Assembly (NCBI RefSeq): GCF_025562755.1
Contig: NZ_CP103300.1
Location: 1,563,501 to 1,627,500 of the forward strand
Source of the DNA: Endozoicomonas euniceicola
GTDB taxonomy: Bacteria > Pseudomonadota > Gammaproteobacteria > Pseudomonadales > Endozoicomonadaceae
Direction: 5' to 3'
DNA length: 64,000 nt
Shown: positions 10,255 through 19,831 of the stretch, piece by piece
Position numbering within the stretch: the first letter of the stretch is position 1
How the letters are laid out: each line of letters starts with the position of its first letter
Position numbers and translations under genes: made by a program
Notes under the pieces: generated by a model
What the model was told of the DNA's origin: nothing
Seen by the model: only the letters and a program-made list of their open reading frames with translations
Database searches by the model: none

Positions 10255-11706
10255 CTATTTCAACAACAATGCTTCAATTCTCTGCCCATAATCCTCATCA
10301 CAACGGGTGAAATGCTCAACCATACGACTCTGTACGGATTCCGTTGCCTGACTCAGACCATCGACAATATTACTCACCAGTTGCTGCTTCTGGCCTTCTG
10401 ACATTATGCGATACAGATTACCTGCCTGAGAGTAATTGTCTTCATCAGAAGAATCGTAGGCTTTCAGCCAGGCATCATTTTCCAGAGGCATTGATGGCTC
10501 ACCAAGCTGTGGTGCTGGTACAGGCGCATCAGAACGGTCATTGGGGTAGAAGTTAACATCGGCATTTTGTAGATGACCGGTTACCGGGCAACCACTGGCT
10601 CCAGCCATAACGCCATCACGCTGATAATGATGCACCGGACATACCGGTTTGTTGACCGGAATCTGCTGATAGTTCACACCCAGGCGATGACGATGCGCAT
10701 CGGCGTAGGCAAACAGACGCCCTTGCAGAACCTTATCCGGTGAGACACCAACGCCGGGCACCAGGTTGGAAGGCGCAAAGGCTACCTGCTCGGTTTCGGC
10801 AAAGTAATTACCAACATTGCGATTCAGCTCCAGTGTACCGATGTCTTTTAATGGAAACTCTTTATGAGGCCAGACCTTGGTTAGATCAAATGGGTTGAAC
10901 TCACACTGCTTTGCCTGCTCATCAGTCATCACCTGAATTTTCACCGACCAGCTTGGAAAGTCATCTCTCTCAATCGCTTCAACCAGATCCCTTTGCATAC
11001 CATCGCCCGGCTGTTTAGCGGCCTCATCATTGGTCAGCGTTTCAATGCCCTGGTTGGTCTTGAAGTGCCACTTAACCCAGAAGCGTTCTCCATCTTTATT
11101 CCAGAGGCTCAGGGTGTGGGAACCATAACCATTCGTGTGCCTGAGGGATCTGGGGATACCCCGGTCAGACATAAGAATGGTGATCTGGTGCATGGACTGC
11201 GGATGATTTGCCCAGAATTCAAAATGATGGGCAGGATCAGGCAGGTTGGTTTTCGGGTCTTTCTTTTGAGAGTGAATGAAGTCAGGGAATTTGGCGGGGT
11301 CACGAATAAAGAAAACCGGCGTATTGTTACCAACGATGTCGTAGTTACCCTGTTCTGTATAAAAGCGCAGGGCAAAACCTCTCACGTCACGGACATAATC
11401 GCCAGAGTCCTGACCGCCGGCAACGGTAGAGAAACGCAGGAAGACGTCTGTTTTTTTACCCGCTCCCTGAAGAAAGTCAGCAATCGTATAATCCGATAAA
11501 TCTTTATTCAGGGTAAAGGTGCCATAAGCACCATAACCTCTGGCATGAACAACACGCTCAGGAATTCGTTCACGGTTGAAGTGCGCCAGTTTTTCGAACA
11601 GGTGAACATTGTCAAATGTTAACGAACCTCGCTCCCCGGCAGAAATACTCGTGTCGTCATCGGCGACCGGAGCTCCATTGGCAGTAGTCAAATATGTCTT
11701 GCTCAT
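10255..11706 (-). CDS. katA: monofunctional haem catalase
   Basis: Breaks down hydrogen peroxide. The 483-residue length fits small-subunit (clade 3) catalases. Visible signatures are the distal histidine in RVVHARGYGAYG, the active asparagine in VGNNTPVFFIRDP, and the proximal haem-ligand region RLFAYADAHRHRLG. The reading frame is open 13 codons further upstream, but ATG at 11706 is chosen because GGAGG lies 6 nt before it and the family starts near here (MSKTYLTTANGAPV). It is monocistronic and probably answers to oxidative stress, though no OxyR site was identified. Confidence 0.95.
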   Translation of the reverse strand: MSKTYLTTANGAPVADDDTSISAGERGSLTFDNVHLFEKLAHFNRERIPERVVHARGYGAYGTFTLNKDLSDYTIADFLQGAGKKTDVFLRFSTVAGGQDSGDYVRDVRGFALRFYTEQGNYDIVGNNTPVFFIRDPAKFPDFIHSQKKDPKTNLPDPAHHFEFWANHPQSMHQITILMSDRGIPRSLRHTNGYGSHTLSLWNKDGERFWVKWHFKTNQGIETLTNDEAAKQPGDGMQRDLVEAIERDDFPSWSVKIQVMTDEQAKQCEFNPFDLTKVWPHKEFPLKDIGTLELNRNVGNYFAETEQVAFAPSNLVPGVGVSPDKVLQGRLFAYADAHRHRLGVNYQQIPVNKPVCPVHHYQRDGVMAGASGCPVTGHLQNADVNFYPNDRSDAPVPAPQLGEPSMPLENDAWLKAYDSSDEDNYSQAGNLYRIMSEGQKQQLVSNIVDGLSQATESVQSRMVEHFTRCDEDYGQRIEALLLK

Positions 11707-12064
11707 TCCAACCTCCGTTAAGGTGGGCATTTTTATTATATGCAATCACAACTTTAAGGATTGGATATCGAAGTTCTAATCAGAAATATCGATAAACCGT
11801 ATGCAAACAGGCTATTAATGGTCACAACCACCGGCTTAAGACTAACATCATGAAAAAGTGACATGATGACCTCGGTCAAAACAGCGGGATCAATGAAGCG
11901 GCTTATTACCGGGAAAACACAGCCTTTATCATAACGGAGCGACTTCTTCTGGATGTTGACAAGGCGAAACCCCGTTAGCACTGGCATCCTTCCCTTTAAC
12001 CACAACAGGTCAGCGTGTTATTGTTGAGCGATTAACCGTCGTTCTTGTGTGCCATGGAGAGATC
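11707..12064. other. divergent intergenic region, catalase and lptE promoters
   Basis: About 360 bp between divergent catalase and lptE genes. A minus-strand open frame of 83 codons (11754-12005) crosses it but has no recognisable product. No repeat or RNA gene is seen. It presumably contains both promoters. Confidence 0.4.
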
Positions 12065-12664
12065 ATGTTCAGACAGCTATTAACGCAGCGAGCAATACAA
12101 CAAGCAAGCCACTTTCAGAAGCGTGCCATTCTCCCCCTGTTGCTGATCACCAGCCTGTTAACAGCCTGTGGGTTTCAGCTGCGTGGGCAGATGGATATTG
12201 CCAGCGAACTGTCCGAACTGTCTGTTACAGGGCCTGACAGGGTCTTTGTCCGGGAGCTCAGAAAAGCTTTGAGCCTGACAGGTATCAGCATTAACGATGA
12301 CGCCCCTTATCGTCTGGTGGTTACCCGTATCAAACAGGATACCGGTCAACGCACCCATTCCAGCGCTGGCAGTTACGAGCAACTGTTGACACTGAAGGTC
12401 ACCTACCAGCTGGAAACCGATGACGGCCTGAAACTCTTTACCCCCATGGAGTTGAGTAACGAGCGTTACTTTACCCGGAACCAGAACCAGTCCAACGCTT
12501 CCAGCAACGAAGAACGTATTATCTTCGATGAGTTGCGCCAGGATATTATCAACACCACGGTTCGCCGGGTTGCTGCCATGTCGGGAGACTCTCTGCGACA
12601 GGAAGCCGAGCGCGTCCGAAAAATCCGCAAAAAAGAGCAGGAGGCGCTTGAGGCCCGGGAATGA
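12065..12664 (+). CDS. lptE: LPS assembly lipoprotein LptE
   Basis: Outer-membrane lipoprotein that plugs the LptD barrel and helps deliver lipopolysaccharide to the cell surface. The 199-residue product has a signal peptide with lipobox LLTAC ending at C35, directly followed by GFQLRG, the hallmark N-terminus of mature LptE. A GTG at 12047 would add six codons; ATG at 12065 is preferred because GGAGAG lies 4 nt before it. The C-terminal tail is charged and helical (RQEAERVRKIRKKEQEALEA). Its stop overlaps the holA start by 4 nt (ATGA), so the two are translationally coupled, as in other gammaproteobacteria. Confidence 0.93.
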   Translation: MFRQLLTQRAIQQASHFQKRAILPLLLITSLLTACGFQLRGQMDIASELSELSVTGPDRVFVRELRKALSLTGISINDDAPYRLVVTRIKQDTGQRTHSSAGSYEQLLTLKVTYQLETDDGLKLFTPMELSNERYFTRNQNQSNASSNEERIIFDELRQDIINTTVRRVAAMSGDSLRQEAERVRKIRKKEQEALEARE

Positions 12665-13698
12665 AGTTAAAACCTGAGCAGCTTGGTGCGCAGTTACAGC
12701 GTCAACTGAGCAGCGTTTACATCGTCAGTGGCGACGAACCCCTGCAAATATCTGAATGTTGCGACGCCATCCGTCTGGAGGCTCGCCAGCAGGGATTCAC
12801 AGAGCGACACACTTACCATATCGACAACAGCTTTGACTGGAGCGAGTTGCTGGAAACGGCCAACTCGCTGTCACTGTTCGCCGAAAAACAGATTCTGGAA
12901 CTGCGGATGCCCAATGGCAAGCCCGGAGACAAAGGCCGAAAGGCACTACAGGAGTACCTGCAAAATCCTTCACCGGACAACCTGCTGCTGATCATTACCG
13001 ACCGGATCGATGCTGCGACACAGAAAGCCAAGTGGTTTCAGCAACTGGAAAAAACCGGTGTATTTATCCAGGTCTGGCCGGTTGAACACCGACAACTGCC
13101 CGGTTGGGTTGCACATCGTTTCAAAATGGCGGGCTACGAGGCATCAAAAGATGCGGTCACCCTGCTGGCTGAAAGGATTGAAGGCAACCTGCTGGCGGCT
13201 GCCCAGGAGATTGAAAAGCTGAAACTGCTGGCAAATGGCAACATCATTGATGTCGATACCGTTCGGGAAGTGGTTTCAGATAATGCCCGCTTTGATGTAT
13301 TTCAGCTGGCTGATACCGCTCTACAAGGTGATGTCAGGAATACCGTTCGTATTCTTGGCGGTCTCAGGTCCGAAGGTATTGAACCACCCATTGTACTCTG
13401 GGCGCTGGCAAGAGAAATCCGGTTGCTCTGTCATCTGAGTCGGCTGAAATCCAGAGGAATCAGTACAGAGCTGGCAATAGATCAGGCAGCCAGAACCCAT
13501 GGTTTCTCACCCTTTATGCTGAAAAAGCGCCGGGGACTTCTGGAAAAAGGCATGAGCCGTCAGTCGGAACGTGAGTTACGTCAGATGCTGGAACATGCAG
13601 GCATTATTGACCAGGGAATAAAAGGGCTGACCCCGGTCAACGAGTGGGATGAGCTGCTGACTCTATCGATGACTCTGGCAGGAGCGCCGGTTATCTGA
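12661..13698 (+). CDS. holA: DNA polymerase III subunit delta
   Basis: Delta subunit of the clamp loader, which opens the beta sliding clamp. The 345-residue length is typical. Features are the N-terminal SVYIVSGDEPLQ (clamp-contact region), ANSLSLFAEKQILELRMPNG, and the C-terminal collar domain (PPIVLWALAREIRLL, LLEKGMSRQSERELRQML). The start overlaps lptE (ATGA). In most relatives leuS precedes lptE-holA directly; here leuS is 9 kb away. Confidence 0.95.
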   Translation: MKLKPEQLGAQLQRQLSSVYIVSGDEPLQISECCDAIRLEARQQGFTERHTYHIDNSFDWSELLETANSLSLFAEKQILELRMPNGKPGDKGRKALQEYLQNPSPDNLLLIITDRIDAATQKAKWFQQLEKTGVFIQVWPVEHRQLPGWVAHRFKMAGYEASKDAVTLLAERIEGNLLAAAQEIEKLKLLANGNIIDVDTVREVVSDNARFDVFQLADTALQGDVRNTVRILGGLRSEGIEPPIVLWALAREIRLLCHLSRLKSRGISTELAIDQAARTHGFSPFMLKKRRGLLEKGMSRQSERELRQMLEHAGIIDQGIKGLTPVNEWDELLTLSMTLAGAPVI

Positions 13699-13722
13699 CT
13701 GGCCTCTATTCCGCACTGCCCG

Positions 13723-14265
13723 TCAGGCATCATTCAGCAGGTATTGATCCAGAGGTGCCTGACGGTCAACTTCATTCAGTACTCTGCGATCCAGAATGCG
13801 CTTGCTGACACGGGTGATTTGCGGAATGTCGTTTACCAGCTCCCACTCCATGCGATGCACAGATTCCACCATGACATCATTAAAGTTGGCGTTGAACAGC
13901 CAGGTCTCTTTGATGTGTTGCTGTACAATCGCCTTATTCTGGCTGGCTGAAACATATACTCCGCGTTCCAGAACTTCGATATAAAAGTCTTTACCATACT
14001 CGGCATTTATCTCAGCCTGCCTGGACACCATGTTATAAGTACTCTGAAACATCTGACCTCCCGGGCCAGTAATGTCCATCACCACGTCTTTTGAATAAAA
14101 GCCTTTCACTGCGGCAGCGTCTTTCCGCTGGATGGCATCTTCTTTGGCATCAAGCAGAAGCGTCATGACCCCTTCATCCAACTTGTAGTTTTTTGGCGGT
14201 AAGGTTCTCTGGTCACAACCAACGAGCATCAAGACGAAAAGCAGTATAGTTGTTATTCGGTACAT
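13723..14265 (-). CDS. putative lipoprotein, NTF2/SnoaL-like
   Basis: A 180-residue lipoprotein with a short signal peptide and lipobox MLVGC ending at C17. The mature part opens with a helix carrying DAIQRKDAAAVKGFYSKDVVMDITGPGG, a pattern common in NTF2-like (SnoaL/DUF4440) cone-shaped folds, and continues with beta strands. No catalytic residues can be assigned. The gene is convergent with holA, 24 bp apart. Confidence 0.7.
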   Translation of the reverse strand: MYRITTILLFVLMLVGCDQRTLPPKNYKLDEGVMTLLLDAKEDAIQRKDAAAVKGFYSKDVVMDITGPGGQMFQSTYNMVSRQAEINAEYGKDFYIEVLERGVYVSASQNKAIVQQHIKETWLFNANFNDVMVESVHRMEWELVNDIPQITRVSKRILDRRVLNEVDRQAPLDQYLLNDA

Positions 14266-14554
14266 CTCTGATAAAGCCTTCTATCACTGACAGCGTCGAA
14301 AAATCTTTAAATCGATAACTGAACACCACACCCGGCCCGAGAAAAAAACAGGCAGGGTCAAAAAACAGTCAACTCTCGAAAAACAGCACTTTTTTCATCA
14401 AGTGGCAATCCCGAAAAAGCACTGCGGTTACTACCTATCATACTAAAGACAGAGGCTTACTAGAAGTATTTGCAACAAGGATCGTTATGTCATAAAGACG
14501 ATTTATACCCAGCCGATGGCTCGAATGACAGAAATGGTTAAAGCCTGCTCAAAC
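14266..14554. other. intergenic region upstream of the heptamer array
   Basis: About 290 bp between divergent lipoprotein genes. No gene or RNA is visible. It contains the promoter of the minus-strand lipoprotein and runs directly into the heptamer array. Confidence 0.35.
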
Positions 14555-14645
14555 AGCTAAAAGCTAAAAGCTAAAAGCTAAAAGCTAAAAGCTAAAAGCT
14601 AAAAGCTAAAAGCTAAAAGCTAAAAGCTAAAAGCTAAAAGCTAAA
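14555..14645 (+). repeat. 13 perfect tandem copies of the heptamer AGCTAAA
   Basis: Thirteen exact 7-bp copies (91 bp) read AGCTAAA on the plus strand, equal to CTTTTAG when read in rotated phase on the minus strand. The array ends 50 bp before the ATG of the lipoprotein gene at 14696, so copy number could shift promoter spacing or leader length. Perfect short arrays of this kind are prone to replication slippage. Degenerate copies of the same heptamer family occur in the 117-bp repeats near 34.2 and 34.5 kb. Confidence 0.95.
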
Positions 14646-14695
14646 AATAGTACCCATAGGCTTACCAGCCTCACAAGCGCTCAGGAGATAAGGGC

Positions 14696-15571
14696 ATGAT
14701 AATCCGATACCTGCTGGTCGTAGCCACATTGATGATGACGGGCTGCGCCTTACAGTTTCAAAAAACCTCTTCCTATAACGAAGAGTGGTCAAAAGCCAAG
14801 AATATGGTTCATAGCGCTGGCATGCATAAGCAGATGCACGATCAGCAACTGCCCGTCGGAGCCTATGACAAAGAAGGTAATCTGCAAGAACACAAACTCG
14901 GCAATATCTCCCACCCTGCTTACGGCAGTGGCAGTGGTGTTGTCGGTGTAAATATTCGACCTTATGGTGCTTTTGAACGTTTTTACTGGGGCTGGACAGT
15001 ACCCGGAGCCAGCCACTACAGCGATCACCGCCTGTTTGCCTGGATGCCGGATGAAATGGCAGAGGATGAAAACAAAGCCAGAGAGAAAATGGAAGTTATG
15101 CTCAGCCGGGCCTCGCTAGCCATTCTTGAAGAGATGGGTTACAGGAATCAGGCTTTTAAAAAGCCTTTTGAACTGGATGAGCTGAATTTCAAACAGTGGT
15201 ATCTGGAGCAACCCGGCGGTATTTGCAGCTTTGCCCGCCTTAACTGTGTGTTAAGCCTCTACGTACCAGAACCCGTGTCTGTGAGTCAGGCCCCCTACTT
15301 CTCCTACTACAGTATTGCCGGGCAACCCGCCTGGTTCTTTGCCTCTGAGGACAGTGACAATTATCCACGGCTGGCGATTACCCAGGCCGAAGGGCTGGAA
15401 AGCATCAGTGAAAACGTCTTCTACCAGAAGCTCAGTGCCAGATTGCCAGGCTGGGTGTACTTCTATCTTGCGCCGGATGAAGTGGGCACCGGCGGCAATA
15501 ACATGACCATTGCTTACCCTTATGTTCTGGAAAAAGGCATACCTTTGCTCTTTATCCGGCCTGCTCGCTGA
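14696..15571 (+). CDS. hypothetical lipoprotein
   Basis: A 291-residue lipoprotein with a signal peptide and lipobox MMTGC ending at C17. A purine-rich box (GGAGATAAGG) precedes the ATG. The body is rich in aromatic residues (FERFYWGWTVPG, LNFKQWYLEQPGG), with two cysteines (CSFARLNC) that may pair. No family is recognised. It is the first gene downstream of the 13-copy heptamer array and so is a candidate for variable expression. Confidence 0.75.
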   Translation: MIIRYLLVVATLMMTGCALQFQKTSSYNEEWSKAKNMVHSAGMHKQMHDQQLPVGAYDKEGNLQEHKLGNISHPAYGSGSGVVGVNIRPYGAFERFYWGWTVPGASHYSDHRLFAWMPDEMAEDENKAREKMEVMLSRASLAILEEMGYRNQAFKKPFELDELNFKQWYLEQPGGICSFARLNCVLSLYVPEPVSVSQAPYFSYYSIAGQPAWFFASEDSDNYPRLAITQAEGLESISENVFYQKLSARLPGWVYFYLAPDEVGTGGNNMTIAYPYVLEKGIPLLFIRPAR

Positions 15572-15648
15572 CAGGGACTGCTATAGTATTCAGGTCTTAG
15601 CAGTAGAAGTCCTGATTCAATGCCTATGCCAGCGCCCGGTTAAGTACC

Positions 15649-17046
15649 TTGTCCAAAACAATGATAAATTGTAACGACGACCCCAACAATAACGAGCCTG
15701 AAGTAGTTGAACGGGGTCAATTTAGTTCCCGAATCGGGTTTATTATCGCAGCAGCCGGTTGTGCCGTTGGGGTCGGAAATATCTGGAGTTTCCCCATTCA
15801 GACTGCCGAAAACGGCGGTGCGGCTTTTACACTGGTTTATCTTTGCTTTTCATTCATTCTCGCCTATCCCACACTGGTCGCAGAACTGAACATTGGACGT
15901 TACCGGCAAAGTAATAATATTTCCGCCATGGCATCGTTAAGCACCAACCCCATGTTACGCAGTATTGGGGCAGGGACTGCCATTGTCGGGCTGTTAACCA
16001 TGACCCTGATTTACAGCTTCTACAGCATAGTGGGAGGCTGGTTTATTGGTTTCACCCTGGCTCCGATTGCCAGTCTGACGGGCTTCGCCAGTGCCGGGCT
16101 GTGGCTGTCAGGTTTCTCCTCTCAGAGCACCATCGCAGTCACCCTGTTGTTTATGGGCCTGACCACCCTGATTGTTACCGAGGGCGTTAAAAATGGTATT
16201 GAACGCTGGTGTAATCGCCTTATGCCTTCCCTGTTTGTATTGCTGGCGGTATTGATTGTTTTTGCCCTGACGCGTCCCGGCGGAATGGAAGGTTTGAGAG
16301 TTTACCTGTTACCCGACTTTTCCCGCATTCTCGACGACAAACTGCTAATCAGCGCACTGGGCCAGTCTTTCTTCTCTATGTCTCTGGGTACAGGCTGCAT
16401 GATGATCTACGGCTCTTACCTGAGCAGAAAGGTCAACCTGCCCAAAACAGCACTTCAGGTGACACTGGTGGACAGCTCTGTCGCCTTTCTCGCTGGCATG
16501 CTGATCATTCCCTGCATGTATGCCGCCATGCATCAGGGGGTAGAGATATTCAATGCCAGCGGGCAGCTATACAGCGCTGAAAAGCTGGTGTTTAACGTTC
16601 TCCCCACCCTCTTTGATCAGCTCGGTATTACAGGTCAGTTCGTGGCTGCAGCCTTTTTCCTGCTCCTTTCCATAGCCGCCCTGACCTCATCCATTTCCAT
16701 GATGGAGCCTGTGGTGGCAGCCATGGTCGAAAGGCTGTCGTTTGTCCGTCGCCGTGCCTGCTGGTTGCTGTCGATTCTGGCCGCAGCTATTTCCATAGTG
16801 ATTATTCTACACATTGATACACTGCTCGGGATGACCGTAAAATTCGCCACTCAGTACATGCAGCCCCTGCTTTGTTTTATGATTGCCATCTACGGCAGCT
16901 GGATTATGCGACAGGATCGTTTACTGACTGAACTCAGCCAGGGTTTTCCCAATTTACAAAACAGCCTCTTCTGGAAAATCTGGCCATGGTACACACGCAT
17001 TGTTTGCCCGGGTTTGATCCTGCTGTTGCTGATTCATAATCTCTGA
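15649..17046 (+). CDS. neurotransmitter:sodium symporter (NSS) family transporter
   Basis: A 465-residue inner-membrane Na+-coupled amino-acid transporter of the LeuT fold. The helix-1 signature reads FSSRIGFIIAAAGCAVGVGNIWSFP, with the unwound Na+/substrate site at AVGVGNIW. NGGAAF and AYPTLVAELNIGRY follow, also typical. The start is TTG at 15649, with ATG at 15661 as an alternative. The likely substrate is an amino acid or a related zwitterion, which cannot be fixed from sequence. The LysE-type exporter gene follows 109 bp later on the same strand. Confidence 0.92.
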   Translation: MSKTMINCNDDPNNNEPEVVERGQFSSRIGFIIAAAGCAVGVGNIWSFPIQTAENGGAAFTLVYLCFSFILAYPTLVAELNIGRYRQSNNISAMASLSTNPMLRSIGAGTAIVGLLTMTLIYSFYSIVGGWFIGFTLAPIASLTGFASAGLWLSGFSSQSTIAVTLLFMGLTTLIVTEGVKNGIERWCNRLMPSLFVLLAVLIVFALTRPGGMEGLRVYLLPDFSRILDDKLLISALGQSFFSMSLGTGCMMIYGSYLSRKVNLPKTALQVTLVDSSVAFLAGMLIIPCMYAAMHQGVEIFNASGQLYSAEKLVFNVLPTLFDQLGITGQFVAAAFFLLLSIAALTSSISMMEPVVAAMVERLSFVRRRACWLLSILAAAISIVIILHIDTLLGMTVKFATQYMQPLLCFMIAIYGSWIMRQDRLLTELSQGFPNLQNSLFWKIWPWYTRIVCPGLILLLLIHNL

Positions 17047-17155
17047 GCCGATATACTGCGTCAGTAATAGACTGCGCTGCTGAAAGTCATTGATTACAAT
17101 AAACAACTGGAGAATAGAAGGTGCCTGTTCTCCACTAAATCTTCTAAGGCGGCCT

Positions 17156-17770
17156 ATGGAAACCTCTGCCTGGTTATCTCTTTTAACCATCTGCGTTCTT
17201 GGGGCTATTTCTCCCGGCCCAAGCCTTGTTGCCGTTATGAAATATACGGTTCAGGGTTCAAAGCTGCATGGAATGGTTGCGGCCTTGTCCCATGCCGTCG
17301 GAATTGGGCTTTATGCCTTTCTGGTAGCGGCCGGGCTGGCGGTTGTGATTACAGAATCGCCACAGGCTTTAAAGATAATGACCATTGCCGGTGCTGCTTA
17401 TCTGGCCTGGCTGGGTTACAAATCCATGGTATCGAAAGGCTCCATGACTCCTGATACCAGCAGGAAAAAAAACAGCCTGCCACTGTATCTGGCAGCAAGA
17501 GATGGTTTTCTGATTGCTTTTCTCAACCCCAAAATTGCCGTTTTCTTTCTGGCACTTTTCAGCCAGTTCGTCACCCCGGAATCAACCCGAATTACTCATC
17601 TGTTGATGGCACTGACCGCAACGCTTTGCGATGGTATCTGGTATTGCCTGATAGCTACCATTGCTGGTCACTCATCAGTACTTCCAACCTTGCGCAGAAA
17701 TGCCGTGCTTGTTAATCGCCTGTGTGGACTGTTTCTGATTCTGGTTGCCCTGAGAATTGTTTTCATCTGA
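17156..17770 (+). CDS. LysE/RhtB family amino-acid exporter
   Basis: A roughly 204-residue inner-membrane exporter with six hydrophobic segments. The family signature GAISPGPSLVAVMKYTVQGSK lies near the N-terminus, and GAAYLAWLGYKSM and FLNPKIAVFFLALFSQFV follow, as in RhtB/LysE proteins that expel amino acids such as homoserine, threonine or lysine. ATG at 17156 is chosen over a frame open from 17090 because the family starts with this short pre-helix and AAGGCGG lies just upstream. A bidirectional terminator follows. Confidence 0.9.
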   Translation: METSAWLSLLTICVLGAISPGPSLVAVMKYTVQGSKLHGMVAALSHAVGIGLYAFLVAAGLAVVITESPQALKIMTIAGAAYLAWLGYKSMVSKGSMTPDTSRKKNSLPLYLAARDGFLIAFLNPKIAVFFLALFSQFVTPESTRITHLLMALTATLCDGIWYCLIATIAGHSSVLPTLRRNAVLVNRLCGLFLILVALRIVFI

Positions 17771-17771
17771 A

Positions 17772-17812
17772 AAAAAACCGCCCTGAACGTATTGTGCTCC
17801 GGGCGGTTTTTT
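17772..17812. terminator. bidirectional terminator between lysE-type gene and ilvD
   Basis: A 12-bp stem AAAAAACCGCCC (17772-17783) / GGGCGGTTTTTT (17801-17812) with a 17-nt loop. It gives a GC-rich stem with a T tract on both strands, between convergent genes. Confidence 0.9.
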
Positions 17813-17828
17813 CAGTTCCTGCAAAGCC

Positions 17829-19670
17829 TCAGTCCAACGCTGAAATATCCCTGACAGCACCTTTGTCCGCACTGGTCACCATGGCTGCATAAGCTTTAAG
17901 GGCAGCGGAGACCTTGCGGGGACGATCCAACAGAGGCTTCCAACCTGCCCGGCCTTTAGCCTCCATCTCCTGACGACGCTGCGCCAGCACTTCATCAGAC
18001 ACCAGTACATCAATACTGCGATTGGGAATATCAATACGAATCGTATCGCCCTGTTCCACCAGCCCAATGGCTCCACCGGCTGCTGCCTCGGGAGAAGCAT
18101 GACCGATGGATAAACCGGAAGTGCCACCGGAGAAACGCCCATCCGTCAACAAAGCACACTCTTTGCCAAGCCCTCTGGATTTCAGGTAGCTGGTCGGATA
18201 CAACATTTCCTGCATGCCCGGTCCACCTTTAGGCCCTTCGTAGCGAACAATAACCACATCGCCTGACTGAACCCGTCCTTCCAGAATGTCGTTAACCGCA
18301 TTCTCCTGACTTTCACAGATGTGGGCAGGACCTTCAAACACAAGAATACTGTCGTCTACACCCGACGTTTTCACCACGCAGCCATCCTCAGCAATATTTC
18401 CGGTCAGAACGGCAAGACCACCTTCCAGACTGAAAGCATTGTCCAGACTGCGAATACAGCCATTTTCACGATCATCATCCAACGTGTCCCAGCGGGTTGC
18501 CTGACTAAAGGCTTCTGTCGTGCGAATACCAGCAGGACCGGCGCGATAAAAGGACTTAACGGATTCATCAGAAGTGCGTTTGATATCCCACTTATTCAGA
18601 GCTTCAGCCAGAGACACACTATGAACCGTCGACAGCTCATTGTTCAACAAACCAGCTCGATCCAGCTCACCAAGAATCCCCATAACACCGCCCGCACGAT
18701 GCACGTCTTCCATGTGATACTTCGGCGTATTGGGCGCTACTTTACACAGTTGAGGTACCTTGCGAGACAGCTTATCGATGTCTTTCATCGTGAATTCTAT
18801 CTGCCCTTCCTGAGCAGCCGCCAGCAGATGCAAAATCGTGTTGGTAGAGCCTCCCATGGCAATATCCAGACTCATGGCATTCTCAAATGCCTGATAACAG
18901 GCAACGCTGCGTGGCAGAACACTGTCGTCATCCTGTTCGTAATAGCGTTTGGTGATATCAACAATACGACGCCCGGCTTCCTCAAACAGCTGGCGACGAT
19001 CCGCATGAGTCGCCAGCATTGAACCATTGCCCGGCAGTGACAGGCCCAGGGCCTCTGTCAGACAGTTCATGGAATTGGCGGTAAACATACCTGAGCAGGA
19101 ACCACAGGTAGGGCAGGCAGAGCGTTCATATTCAGCGACTTTTTCGTCGCTGGCATCCGACGCCGCAATCACCATGGCATCGACAAGATCCAGACCATGG
19201 TTCGCCAGTTTGGTTTTACCGGCCTCCATAGGGCCACCGGAAACAAAGATCACCGGAATATTCAACCGTAGTGCGGCATTGAGCATTCCCGGAGTAATTT
19301 TGTCGCAGTTAGAAATACAGACAAGCGCATCCGCCGTATGGGCATTGACCATATATTCCACGGAGTCGGCAATCAGGTCACGACTGGGCAGAGAGTACAG
19401 CATCCCGTCGTGTCCCATGGCGATACCGTCATCAATGGCGATGGTATTGAACTCTTTGGCAACCCCACCGTGTTTTTCAATTTCCCTCGCCACCAGCTGG
19501 CCCATGTCTTTCAGGTGCACATGCCCGGGCACAAACTGGGTGAAGGAGTTCGCCACCGCAATAATCGGCTTGTTGAAATCATCATCTTTCATACCCGTCG
19601 CACGCCACAGGGATCGGGCTCCGGCCATGTTGCGACCATGGGTCGAGGTTCTTGAACGGTATGCGGGCAT
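17829..19670 (-). CDS. ilvD: dihydroxy-acid dehydratase
   Basis: Dehydrates 2,3-dihydroxy-isovalerate and -methylvalerate to the keto acids in valine and isoleucine synthesis. The 613-residue length fits the E. coli-type enzyme. Fe-S ligand cysteines lie in [12 protein letters not shown] and in [17 protein letters not shown]. The C-terminal [22 protein letters not shown] is the conserved substrate-site motif. The gene is monocistronic. It faces a bidirectional terminator at its end and is preceded by about 160 bp that should hold its promoter. Confidence 0.98.
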   Translation of the reverse strand: MPAYRSRTSTHGRNMAGARSLWRATGMKDDDFNKPIIAVANSFTQFVPGHVHLKDMGQLVAREIEKHGGVAKEFNTIAIDDGIAMGHDGMLYSLPSRDLIADSVEYMVNAHTADALVCISNCDKITPGMLNAALRLNIPVIFVSGGPMEAGKTKLANHGLDLVDAMVIAASDASDEKVAEYERSACPTCGSCSGMFTANSMNCLTEALGLSLPGNGSMLATHADRRQLFEEAGRRIVDITKRYYEQDDDSVLPRSVACYQAFENAMSLDIAMGGSTNTILHLLAAAQEGQIEFTMKDIDKLSRKVPQLCKVAPNTPKYHMEDVHRAGGVMGILGELDRAGLLNNELSTVHSVSLAEALNKWDIKRTSDESVKSFYRAGPAGIRTTEAFSQATRWDTLDDDRENGCIRSLDNAFSLEGGLAVLTGNIAEDGCVVKTSGVDDSILVFEGPAHICESQENAVNDILEGRVQSGDVVIVRYEGPKGGPGMQEMLYPTSYLKSRGLGKECALLTDGRFSGGTSGLSIGHASPEAAAGGAIGLVEQGDTIRIDIPNRSIDVLVSDEVLAQRRQEMEAKGRAGWKPLLDRPRKVSAALKAYAAMVTSADKGAVRDISALD

Positions 19671-19831
19671 GGTTAAAGTCCTTCCGGCTCTGTGACTTCT
19701 TGGGTGTCATCCTGTTGTTCTTCTCGCCGCAGTTAATTATTCTGCACGCGTGCACTCCTCCATGAGGATACAGCAGTATATCAAAAAGCCGTAAAGAGTA
19801 TGGATTTTCCACTAAAGCCTCTGTTACCTGT

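Noticed and set aside
11754..12005. 83-codon minus-strand frame upstream of catalase
   Set aside because: Lies in the promoter region, with no recognisable product or ribosome site.
14555..14645. CRISPR-like array
   Set aside because: The unit is 7 bp with no spacers; it is a simple tandem repeat. No cas genes are present.
18321..19022. 233-codon plus-strand open frame, with another at 19027-19695
   Set aside because: Antisense to ilvD.
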